DNA of 6,766 nucleotides from NCBI GenBank assembly GCA_002359025.1, contig DEPZ01000018.1:40875-47640 (forward strand), in the 5' to 3' direction. The stretch is from Erysipelotrichaceae bacterium UBA3379. Its GTDB lineage: Bacteria; Bacillota_I; Bacilli_A; Erysipelotrichales; Coprobacillaceae. The notes below the pieces were generated by a model. That model was given only the letters and a program-made list of their open reading frames with translations. It had not been told where the DNA came from and did not search any database. Made by a program: the position numbers and the translations under genes. Positions 1 through 5,786 of this stretch are shown in pieces; the stretch's first letter is position 1, and each line of letters starts with the position of its first letter.

Positions 1-204
1 ACTTACCGTACTGATAAAGATGGTAATGTTCATATGCCAATCGGAAGAGTTTCTTTCGATGATGAAAAATTAGCTGAAAACTTTAGAACAGTTTATGATT
101 TATTATTAAAAGTAAAACCTTCTTCAGCTAAAGGTGTTTACATGAAAAACGTTGTGATCTCAACTACTATGGGACCAAGCGTTAAAGTACAATCTTCTTT
201 ATAA
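1..204 (+). CDS. rplA: 50S ribosomal protein L1, C-terminal part (5' end outside window)
   Basis: Frame 1 is open from the first base to a TAA at 202-204 and gives the last 67 residues of L1. The ending is diagnostic: IGRVSFDDEKLAENF, then a helix rich in Leu and Lys, then KGVYMKNVV and STTMGPSVKVQSSL, which matches the L1 family C-terminus (family form: SSTMGPGVKV). L1 forms the mobile L1 stalk on 23S rRNA next to the E site and in many bacteria also represses translation of its own rplKA message. The gene is complete at its 3' end and shows no disruption. It lies 168 bases before rplJ. I see no terminator directly after its stop and no convincing promoter in or after it, so rplJ is probably cotranscribed with rplA through the attenuator. 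The identity rests on family recall of a short fragment in the expected synteny. Confidence 0.96.
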   Translation, partial: TYRTDKDGNVHMPIGRVSFDDEKLAENFRTVYDLLLKVKPSSAKGVYMKNVVISTTMGPSVKVQSSL

Positions 205-267
205 GAAGAATAAATAGTCGCAACCAATATACCGTAGACAGCAACGGGGAAACCTTAATCATGTTGC

Positions 268-306
268 CGAGGTGATATTGTCAAGTGAAATTGACAAACT
301 CCCTCG
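268..306 (+). promoter_or_regulatory. Candidate antiterminator hairpin of the L10 leader
   Basis: Two stacked helices can form here. CGAGG (268-272) pairs with CCTCG (302-306), and TTGTCAA (278-284) pairs perfectly with TTGACAA (291-297) around the loop GTGAAA; an internal loop of 5 and 4 bases separates them. This fold takes the CGAGG and TTG bases away from the L10 aptamer and the CTCCC bases away from the terminator. It therefore excludes both and fits an antiterminator that forms when L10(L12)4 is not bound. The base pairing is read directly; the regulatory role is inferred from the known Bacillus attenuation model. Confidence 0.7.
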
Positions 307-325
307 TTTTTACGTGGGAGTTTTT
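296..325 (+). terminator. Rho-independent attenuator in the rplJ leader
   Basis: AAACTCCC (296-303) pairs with GGGAGTTT (316-323), extended past a T/T mismatch by CGT (305-307) with ACG (312-314) around a TTTT loop, and the stem runs into five T residues (321-325). This is a standard intrinsic terminator, but it lies 48 bases before the rplJ start codon inside the leader. It is therefore read as the off-switch of the L10 attenuation system rather than the end of the rplA unit, although it would also reduce read-through from rplA. Confidence 0.88.
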
Positions 326-330
326 AACGG

Positions 331-348
331 ATATATTGTTGCATATAT
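331..348 (+). repeat. Small AT hairpin between attenuator and rplJ ribosome binding site
   Basis: ATATAT (331-336) and ATATAT (343-348) can pair around TGTTGC, and the overlapping stretch 346-360 is an odd palindrome (TATAAAA, A, TTTTATA). Both are pure A/T, so the structures are weak and may be only base composition. If real, they would sit directly before the AGGAGG of rplJ. I assign no function. Confidence 0.3.
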
Positions 349-372
349 AAAAATTTTATAGGAGGTGTAACA

Positions 373-888
373 ATGTCAAAAGAAATTATTGAAGCAAAAC
401 AACAAGTCGTTGCTGAAATTGCTGAACAATTAAAAAGTTCTCAATCTACAGTCGTTGTTGAATATCGTGGTTTAACAGTTGCTGAAATGACTGAATTACG
501 TAGAGCTTTAAGAGCTGAAAACGTTGGATTTAAAATCTATAAAAACACTTTAGTACAAAGAGCAGCTGAACAAGAAGGTATGAACGAATTAGTTGAACAC
601 CTTGAAGGACCTAATGCTGTTGCTTTTGGACATGATGATGCGGTAGCACCTGCAAGAATTTTAGCAGGTTTCGCAAAGGAACACGAAGCTTTAGTTATTA
701 AAGCTGGTTATGTTGAAGGTAAATATTTACCTCAAGAAGAAATTATGGCAGTGGCTAAATTACCAAATCGTGAAGGTATGTACTCAATGTTACTTGCTTG
801 CATGAAAGAGCCAGTTGCTAAAGTTGCTAGAGTTATTCAAGCTGTTGCAGACGCTAAAGATGGTGGAGCTGCACCTGAAGCTGAATAA
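373..888 (+). CDS. rplJ: 50S ribosomal protein L10
   Basis: L10 is the base of the ribosomal stalk: its N-terminal domain binds 23S rRNA with L11, and its C-terminal helix carries the L7/L12 dimers that recruit translation GTPases. The 171-residue product is near the usual Bacillota length (about 166). Family marks in order are the N-terminal helix KQQVVAEIAEQL (9-20), EYRGLTVAEMTELR (30-43), KIYKNTLVQRA (54-64), EGPNAVAFG (78-86), an LPNREGMYSMLL segment (130-141) and an Ala/Val-rich C-terminal helix (about 142-164), the expected L7/L12-docking part, ending in an acidic tail. The ATG is preceded by AGGAGG with a 7-base gap, which fixes the start. It is followed after 33 bases by rplL, forming the rplJL unit. 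Expression is expected to be controlled by the attenuator in its leader, through its own product in complex with L7/L12. No defects seen. Confidence 0.98.
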   Translation: MSKEIIEAKQQVVAEIAEQLKSSQSTVVVEYRGLTVAEMTELRRALRAENVGFKIYKNTLVQRAAEQEGMNELVEHLEGPNAVAFGHDDAVAPARILAGFAKEHEALVIKAGYVEGKYLPQEEIMAVAKLPNREGMYSMLLACMKEPVAKVARVIQAVADAKDGGAAPEAE

Positions 889-921
889 TCAATTTAAAAT
901 TAATAAATGGAGGACAATAAA

Positions 922-1293
922 ATGGCAAAATTAACACATGAAGATATCTTAGCTTACTTAGAAGAAGCTACAATTTTAGAATTAAATGAATTAGTAAAAG
1001 CAATCGAAGAAAAATTTGATGTTACTGCTGCTGCACCAGTTGCTGTAGTTGCTGGTGATGCTGGAGCTGCTGATGCTGCACCTGCTAACGTAACTGTAAC
1101 ATTAACAGATGTTGGAGCTACTAAAGTTGCTGTAATCAAAGCTGTAAGAGAAATCACAGGATTAGGATTAGTTGAAGCTAAAGGTTTAGTTGACAAAGTA
1201 CCTGCTGAAATTAAGAAAGATGTTCCTGCTGAAGAAGGAGCTAAGATTAAAGAACAATTAGAAGCTGCTGGAGCTAGCGTAGAAGTTAAATAA
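922..1293 (+). CDS. rplL: 50S ribosomal protein L7/L12
   Basis: This is the multi-copy stalk protein that contacts EF-G, EF-Tu, IF2 and release factors. The 123-residue product has the three usual parts: an N-terminal dimerisation and L10-binding domain (MAKLTHEDILAYLEEATILE onward, 1-33), an Ala/Gly/Val/Asp-rich flexible hinge (about 35-56), and the compact C-terminal factor-binding domain (58-123). The C-terminal domain has TKVAVIKAVREITGLGL (67-83) and ends AGASVEVK. The factor-contact residues Lys68, Lys73, Arg76 and Lys87 are kept; the position equal to E. coli Lys81 is Val84 here, a mild difference. An in-frame ATG at 907 exists, but it overlaps GGAGG (909-913), which is correctly placed 8 bases before the ATG at 922, and 922 gives the family N-terminus. 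It is cotranscribed with rplJ and followed by a terminator. Confidence 0.98.
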   Translation: MAKLTHEDILAYLEEATILELNELVKAIEEKFDVTAAAPVAVVAGDAGAADAAPANVTVTLTDVGATKVAVIKAVREITGLGLVEAKGLVDKVPAEIKKDVPAEEGAKIKEQLEAAGASVEVK

Positions 1294-1307
1294 TTGTTAC
1301 ACAAACT

Positions 1308-1336
1308 AGAGAGCCCTTTAATGGGCTCTTTTATTT
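1308..1336 (+). terminator. Intrinsic terminator after rplL
   Basis: AGAGCCC (1310-1316) pairs with GGGCTCT (1323-1329) around TTTAAT, with two weaker pairs below (1308-1309 with 1330-1331). The T-run is interrupted (TTTTATTT, 1329-1336), so partial read-through is plausible. It lies 14 bases after the rplL stop and closes the rplJL unit. The next start codon follows only 15 bases after the T-run. Confidence 0.9.
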
Positions 1337-1351
1337 GATATAGGAGAAAAT

Positions 1352-1945
1352 ATGGGACATTATTATACAAATAATATTGATTTAAAATCTAAAGAAGAAA
1401 AAATTATGTTTGAATATAGAAATCATAAAATCACTTTTTTAAGTGATTATGGTGTGTTTTCTAAAGAAAGAATTGATTATGGATCAAGAGTTTTATTAAA
1501 TGCTATAGAATTAGATGAGTCTAAAAAGACTTTATTAGATGTTGGTTGCGGCTATGGAACTTTGGGTATATCGCTTAGAACAGTCTATCCTTGGCTAAGT
1601 GTAGATATGATAGATGTGAATGAAAGAGCGATTCATTTAGCCAGTGAATCAATAAAGATGAATCAACTTGACCATATAAAAGTCAATTTAAGTTATATTT
1701 ATGAAAATGTGAATAATATGTATGATGTTATTATTTCTAATCCACCTATTCGTGCAGGAAAAAAGGTTGTTTTTGAAATTTTGGAGAAAGCTTATGATCA
1801 TTTAAATGTGAATGGTGAACTTTGGATTGTTATTCAAAAGAAGCAAGGCGCTCCATCTGCAAAGAAAAAGATGGAAGAAGTTTTTGGTAATTGTGAAGTT
1901 GTGACTAAAGATAAAGGGTATTATATTTTAAAATCTATGAAATAA
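1352..1945 (+). CDS. RsmC-like class I SAM-dependent methyltransferase (YbxB type)
   Basis: A 197-residue Rossmann-fold methyltransferase. Motif I, the SAM-binding loop, is LLDVGCGYGTLG (61-72). The acidic residue at the end of strand 2 is Asp88 in MIDVNERA. The catalytic motif IV is SNPPIRAGKK (129-138), the NPP(I/Y/F) signature of N-methylation of an exocyclic base amine. The end, GELWIVIQKKQGAPSA (155-170), is typical of the Bacillus YbxB family. The closest characterised relative is E. coli RsmC, which makes m2G1207 in 16S rRNA; RsmC has two such domains, whereas this protein has one. The start is supported by GGAG (1343-1346) with a 5-base gap and by the family opening HYY. Its place between rplL and rpoB is conserved in Bacillota. 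No room for its own promoter exists between the rplL terminator and its start, so expression probably depends on read-through. The family call is firm; the exact rRNA target is inferred. Confidence 0.92.
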   Translation: MGHYYTNNIDLKSKEEKIMFEYRNHKITFLSDYGVFSKERIDYGSRVLLNAIELDESKKTLLDVGCGYGTLGISLRTVYPWLSVDMIDVNERAIHLASESIKMNQLDHIKVNLSYIYENVNNMYDVIISNPPIRAGKKVVFEILEKAYDHLNVNGELWIVIQKKQGAPSAKKKMEEVFGNCEVVTKDKGYYILKSMK

Positions 1946-1993
1946 CACTGAATTTTATTATGAAAAAAGAAATTTTAAATTTTTGATTTGGTA
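1946..1993 (+). other. AT-rich spacer after the methyltransferase gene, no terminator seen
   Basis: This stretch is almost pure A/T runs (for example GAAATTTTAAATTTTT). No GC-containing stem followed by T residues can be found, so transcripts from upstream probably run on into rpoB and add to the output of the local promoter. A possible eight-codon frame (ATG at 1960, TGA at 1983-1985) has no ribosome binding site and is not called. Confidence 0.5.
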
Positions 1994-2025
1994 TTGACTA
2001 AAACAGGACACTATGCTAGTATAAT
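1994..2025 (+). promoter_or_regulatory. Probable sigma-A promoter for rpoBC
   Basis: TTGACT (1994-1999) matches the -35 box in five of six positions. Two -10 readings overlap: a perfect TATAAT (2020-2025) with a long 20-base spacer, or TAGTAT (2017-2022) with an ideal 17-base spacer and a preceding TATGC that forms an extended -10 (TG at 2014-2015). Either would start transcription near 2029-2032, leaving a leader of about 80 bases before rpoB. The site lies in the only intergenic gap before rpoB. Sequence-only prediction; the start site is not shown. Confidence 0.72.
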
Positions 2026-2069
2026 AAAATGCCTACTCATGTATAAAAAGCAGTGTTTTTCACTATGCT
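2009..2069 (+). repeat. 9-base direct repeat CACTATGCT before rpoB
   Basis: CACTATGCT occurs at 2009-2017 and again at 2061-2069, 52 bases apart. The first copy overlaps the extended -10 region of the predicted rpoB promoter, and the second forms the 3' arm of the leader hairpin. The identity is exact and read directly. No regulator with this site is known to me, so it could be chance. Confidence 0.45.
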
Positions 2070-2071
2070 TT
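2047..2071 (+). promoter_or_regulatory. Stem-loop in the rpoB 5' leader
   Basis: AAAGCAGTG (2047-2055) pairs with CACT (2061-2064) and GCTTT (2067-2071), giving nine base pairs with an AT bulge on the 3' side and a TTTTT loop. The loop is T-rich, but no T-run follows the stem, so it is not a terminator. It would be near the 5' end of the rpoBC message, about 25 bases before the rpoB Shine-Dalgarno, where it could act in message stability or control. The function is unknown. Confidence 0.5.
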
Positions 2072-2112
2072 CAAGATGGAGATAGAGATAATTGATAAGG
2101 AGTGAAGGTGAC

Positions 2113-5100
2113 TTGGAAAAGAATGTAACTCAAGTAAAAAGTCGTATTAATCGTCGCAATTATTCAAGAATTAGTGGTTCTTTAGAACTTCCTAATTTAG
2201 TAGAAATTCAAACAAATTCTTATGAATGGTTCAAAAACGAGGGTATTAAAGAAGTGTTTAACGATGTATATCCTATTAGCAACTTCAACGAAACTTTAAC
2301 ATTAGAGTTTGTTGATTGTCGTTTTGATGAACCAAAATACTCTGTTGATGAAGCGAAGGATAGAGATGCAAACTATTCTGCACCAATTCGTGCTACATTA
2401 CGTTTGGTTAATAATAGCACTGGTGAAATTAAGGAAAATGAAGTCTTCATGGGAGAATTTCCTTTGATGACAGACTCAGGAACATTTATTATTAATGGTG
2501 CTGAACGTGTAATTGTTTCACAATTGGTACGTTCTCCTGGTGCATACTTTGCGGATGCAATGGATAAAAGTGGGAAAACTGTATTTACTGGAAGTGTAAT
2601 TCCTTCTAGAGGGACATGGTTGGAATTTGAAAATGATGCAAAAGATGTATTAAATGTACGTATTGACCGTACTCGTAAGATTCCTGGAACAATTTTACTT
2701 CGTGCTTTAGGTTTAAGCAGTGATGAAGATATTATTAATGTTTTAGGTGATCATGAATTTATTAGAAATACACTTGCAAAAGATCCAACTCACAATACAG
2801 ATGAAGCACTTATTGAAATTTACAATAAATTAAGACCTGGTGAACCTGCAACATTGGATGGTGCAAATACTTTATTATATGCAAAATTCTTTGATGCAAA
2901 GAGATATGATCTTGCTAAGGCTGGACGTTTTAAACTAGGTAAAAAGTTAAGTTTATTAGATAGAATTACAAATCGTGTATTAGCTCAAGATGTTATTGAT
3001 ATTCATGGAAATGTGGTTATGGAAGAAGGAACTTTATTAACTAAGGATAAAGTAGACTTATTACAACCTGTTTTTGAAGCTGGTGCACATATGGTAGATG
3101 TACAAACAAATGAAAATATGAAATCTCATGGAGCTGTTCAAGTTATTGAAGTGTATGTAGATGAAAGCCGCACTAAGAAGATGAGAGTTGTTGGTACTGA
3201 TTTATCATTAGATTATAAGTTCGTAACAATTTCTGATATGTTAGCAGCATATTCATATATGTTGAACTTAGTAGATATTTATGATTCATTAGATTTAGCT
3301 TCTGACGATAGAGTTAATTTAATGAGTAGAATTGGGTTATTAGACGATATTGATCACTTAGGAAATAGACGTGTACGTTCTGTTGGTGAATTAATTCAAA
3401 ATCAATTTAGAATTGGTTTATCAAGAATGGAAAGAGTTGTTAAAGAGAGAATGTCATTATCTGAAGCAGATAGCGTAACTCCTCAATCACTAACAAACAT
3501 TAGACCATTAACTGCAGCTATGAAAGAGTTCTTCTCGTCATCACAATTATCTCAATTCATGGATCAAATCAATCCACTTGCCGAATTAACAAATAAACGT
3601 CGTTTATCTGCATTAGGACCAGGTGGTTTATCAAGAGATAGAGCTGGTTATGAAGTGCGTGACGTTCACCCATCTCACTATGGTCGTATTTGTCCAATTG
3701 AAACACCTGAAGGTCCAAACATTGGGTTGATTTCAACACTTGCTTCTTATGCAAAGATTAATAAATTTGGATTTATTGAAACACCTTATCGTAAGGTTAA
3801 TAATAGTATCATTGATGAAGATGATGTACGTTATTTAACAGCTGATGAAGAGAAAAATTATATTATTGCACAAGCAAAAGTTAAAATCGATGAAAACGGT
3901 AAAATTTTAGATGAACAAGTTATTGCTCGTCATTTAGGTGAAAACATTATGGCTAAGCCTGAAGAAGTTGATTTTATTGATATTTCACCAAAACAAATCG
4001 TTTCAGTCGCTACATCATGTATTCCGTTCCTTGAAAACGACGATGCAACTCGTGCCTTAATGGGTGCCAACATGCAACGTCAAGCTGTACCATTGCTAGA
4101 TCCACATACACCATTTGTTGGAACTGGTATGGAATATCAAGCCGCAAGAGATTCAGGAGCAGCAGTTGTTGCTAAAAAAGATGGTATTGTCACTTATGTT
4201 GACGCAAAGAAAATTATTGTAGAAGAGGACGAAGGTCCACATAAATATAGATTAACAAAATTTGCTATTTCAAACGCAGGTACATGTATTAATCATAAAC
4301 CAATTGTTAAAGCTGGAGATAAAGTTTATAAGGGACAAATCTTAGCTGATGGTCCATCTATGGAACAAGGAGAATTGGCTCTTGGACAAAACGTTTTAGT
4401 TGGATTCATGACATGGAATGGTTATAACTATGAAGATGCTGTTATCATGTCTGAAAGATTGGTTAAAGAAGATGTTTATACTTCTATTCATATCGAAGAA
4501 TATAGTATTGAATGTCGTGATACAAAATTAGGTCCTGAAGAAATTACAAGAGATATTCCTAACGTGGGAGAAGATGCACGTAAAAACTTGAATAGCGAAG
4601 GTATCATCATGATTGGTGCTGAAGTGAAAGAGGGGGATATTTTAGTTGGTAAAGTTACACCTAAAGGTCAAGCAGAATTATCTGCTGAAGAGAAATTATT
4701 ATTAGCCATCTTTGGTGAAAAATCTAGAGAAGTTAAAGATAATTCATTAAGAGTTCCTCATGGTGGGGCAGGTATTGTTCATGATATAAAGGTCTTCTCT
4801 AGAAAAAATGGAGATGAATTACAACCAGGTGTTAATAAAGTTGTTAAAGTTTATATCGTACAAAAACGTAAGATTTCTGAAGGAGATAAAATGGCAGGTC
4901 GTCATGGTAATAAAGGGGTCATCTCTAAGATTTTACCAATTGAAGATATGCCACACTTAGAAGATGGAACACCATTAGATATCATGTTAAATCCATTAGG
5001 GGTACCATCTCGTATGAACATTGGACAAGTTCTTGAAGTGCATTTAGGATATGCAGCAAAAGAATTAGGTTTATATTATGCAACTCCAGCCTTTGATGGA

Positions 5101-5775
5101 ATTAATGCAAAGGATTTGGAAAACATTATGTTAGAAGCTGGTATGCCAATTGATGGTAAACAACCAGTCATTTCTGGTCGTACTGGTGAGTATTTTGATT
5201 CGCCTGTATCTGTAGGTGTCATGTATATGATTAAACTTGCACACATGGTTGATGATAAATTACATGCAAGATCAGTAGGTCCATACTCATTAGTTACTCA
5301 ACAACCATTAGGTGGTAAAGCACAAAATGGTGGACAAAGATTTGGGGAAATGGAAGTTTGGGCACTTGAAGCTTATGGTGCTGCATACACATTACGTGAA
5401 ATCTTAACAGTGAAATCAGATGACGTTGTCGGACGTGTAAAAACATATGAAGCTATTGTTAAGGGACAAAAACTTCCTGAACCAGGATTACCAGAATCAT
5501 TTAGAGTATTGAAGAAAGAGTTACAAGCTCTTGCATTAGATATTCGTATGTTAGATGAAAATGGTAATGAACTTGATGAAAGAAAAATTGAAGATGAAGA
5601 ACGTCGTTTCCCAACTTCAATTGATACAACTCCAGAAGAAGTTACTGAAGAAGTTGTGGAAGAGGAAGTAGAAGGAAATTTTGTAGAAGAAGATGAATCA
5701 TTTGATGATGGTGATTTAGATTCTGCATTTGATGATCTTTTTGATGATGAAGATGAAGAAAGCAACGAAGAATAG
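2113..5775 (+). CDS. rpoB: DNA-directed RNA polymerase subunit beta
   Basis: Catalytic-core subunit of RNA polymerase. From TTG at 2113 it has 1220 residues (Bacillus about 1190). Landmarks: RRNYSRIS and ELPNLVEIQ near the N-terminus; MTDSGTFIINGAERVIVSQL from 119; the rifampicin region from SSQLSQFMDQ (about 476-485) to KRRLSALGPGG (495-505); EVRDVHPSHYGRICPIETP (514-532); NYEDAV with Glu774/Asp775 (E. coli Glu813/Asp814); GDKMAGRHGNKG with Lys926 and Lys934 (E. coli Lys1065/Lys1073); GEMEVWALEAYGA near the C-terminus; then a very acidic tail from about 1174. The TTG at 2113 is preferred because AAGGAG (2097-2102) lies 10 bases before it and the resulting N-terminus matches Bacillus in length. 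An in-frame TTG at 2092, with GGAG at 2078-2081, would add seven residues. The rifampicin pocket has Asn494 where sensitive species have His. It is cotranscribed with rpoC. Confidence 0.97.
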   Translation: MEKNVTQVKSRINRRNYSRISGSLELPNLVEIQTNSYEWFKNEGIKEVFNDVYPISNFNETLTLEFVDCRFDEPKYSVDEAKDRDANYSAPIRATLRLVNNSTGEIKENEVFMGEFPLMTDSGTFIINGAERVIVSQLVRSPGAYFADAMDKSGKTVFTGSVIPSRGTWLEFENDAKDVLNVRIDRTRKIPGTILLRALGLSSDEDIINVLGDHEFIRNTLAKDPTHNTDEALIEIYNKLRPGEPATLDGANTLLYAKFFDAKRYDLAKAGRFKLGKKLSLLDRITNRVLAQDVIDIHGNVVMEEGTLLTKDKVDLLQPVFEAGAHMVDVQTNENMKSHGAVQVIEVYVDESRTKKMRVVGTDLSLDYKFVTISDMLAAYSYMLNLVDIYDSLDLASDDRVNLMSRIGLLDDIDHLGNRRVRSVGELIQNQFRIGLSRMERVVKERMSLSEADSVTPQSLTNIRPLTAAMKEFFSSSQLSQFMDQINPLAELTNKRRLSALGPGGLSRDRAGYEVRDVHPSHYGRICPIETPEGPNIGLISTLASYAKINKFGFIETPYRKVNNSIIDEDDVRYLTADEEKNYIIAQAKVKIDENGKILDEQVIARHLGENIMAKPEEVDFIDISPKQIVSVATSCIPFLENDDATRALMGANMQRQAVPLLDPHTPFVGTGMEYQAARDSGAAVVAKKDGIVTYVDAKKIIVEEDEGPHKYRLTKFAISNAGTCINHKPIVKAGDKVYKGQILADGPSMEQGELALGQNVLVGFMTWNGYNYEDAVIMSERLVKEDVYTSIHIEEYSIECRDTKLGPEEITRDIPNVGEDARKNLNSEGIIMIGAEVKEGDILVGKVTPKGQAELSAEEKLLLAIFGEKSREVKDNSLRVPHGGAGIVHDIKVFSRKNGDELQPGVNKVVKVYIVQKRKISEGDKMAGRHGNKGVISKILPIEDMPHLEDGTPLDIMLNPLGVPSRMNIGQVLEVHLGYAAKELGLYYATPAFDGINAKDLENIMLEAGMPIDGKQPVISGRTGEYFDSPVSVGVMYMIKLAHMVDDKLHARSVGPYSLVTQQPLGGKAQNGGQRFGEMEVWALEAYGAAYTLREILTVKSDDVVGRVKTYEAIVKGQKLPEPGLPESFRVLKKELQALALDIRMLDENGNELDERKIEDEERRFPTSIDTTPEEVTEEVVEEEVEGNFVEEDESFDDGDLDSAFDDLFDDEDEESNEE

Positions 5776-5780
5776 GAGGG
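5774..5780 (+). promoter_or_regulatory. rpoC Shine-Dalgarno overlapping the rpoB stop codon
   Basis: AGGAGGG begins inside the TAG stop of rpoB (5773-5775) and ends 6 bases before the rpoC ATG. Ribosomes finishing beta can therefore restart directly on beta', which suits the equal amounts of the two subunits needed. Confidence 0.85.
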
Positions 5781-5786
5781 ACTCAC

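Larger units (their letters stand above)
221..325 (+). promoter_or_regulatory. L10 leader: autoregulatory mRNA leader of rplJL
   Basis: The leader carries the conserved elements of the L10 leader family: CCGTAGACAGCAAC at 232-245, TTAAT at 255-259 and GTTGCCGAGGT at 263-273. Visible pairing: CAATAT (225-230) with ATATTG (275-280), continued by ACC (231-233) with GGT (271-273) around one unpaired G; then GCAAC (241-245) with GTTGC (263-267). The purine-rich internal loop 234-240/268-270 lies between them, where the kink-turn-like protein site is expected. In Bacillus the L10(L12)4 complex binds this element and lowers rplJL expression by transcription attenuation. Here the aptamer is followed directly by a terminator (296-325) and a competing hairpin (268-306), so the same mechanism is likely. 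The pairings are seen; binding is inferred from the family. Confidence 0.93.

Noticed and set aside
195..210. TATAAG near the rplA stop as a possible -10 box for an rplJ promoter
   Set aside because: No -35-like hexamer lies 16-19 bases upstream (the region reads GGACCAAGCGTTAAAG); support is too weak.
331..372. Possible promoter in the AT-rich stretch after the attenuator
   Set aside because: A start here would bypass the attenuator, no spaced -35/-10 pair is seen, and the A/T richness alone explains the TATA-like strings.
907..921. Upstream in-frame ATG that would extend L7/L12 by MEDNK
   Set aside because: It overlaps the GGAGG that serves the ATG at 922 and is not part of the family N-terminus.
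954..1370. Open frame of 138 codons on the minus strand across rplL
   Set aside because: It is an Ala/Thr/Ser-rich antisense shadow of the L7/L12 codons, crosses the rplL terminator, and has no family resemblance.
1960..1985. Eight-codon frame after the methyltransferase gene
   Set aside because: There is no Shine-Dalgarno, it lies in A/T runs and it is too short to judge.
3569..3754. Minus-strand frame of 61 codons inside rpoB
   Set aside because: It overlaps the most conserved part of rpoB and has no independent support.
5373..5786. Minus-strand frame of 137 codons, very Ser-rich, over the end of rpoB
   Set aside because: The Ser runs are the antisense reading of GAA/GAT codons in the acidic RpoB tail; it has no ribosome binding site or recognisable motif.
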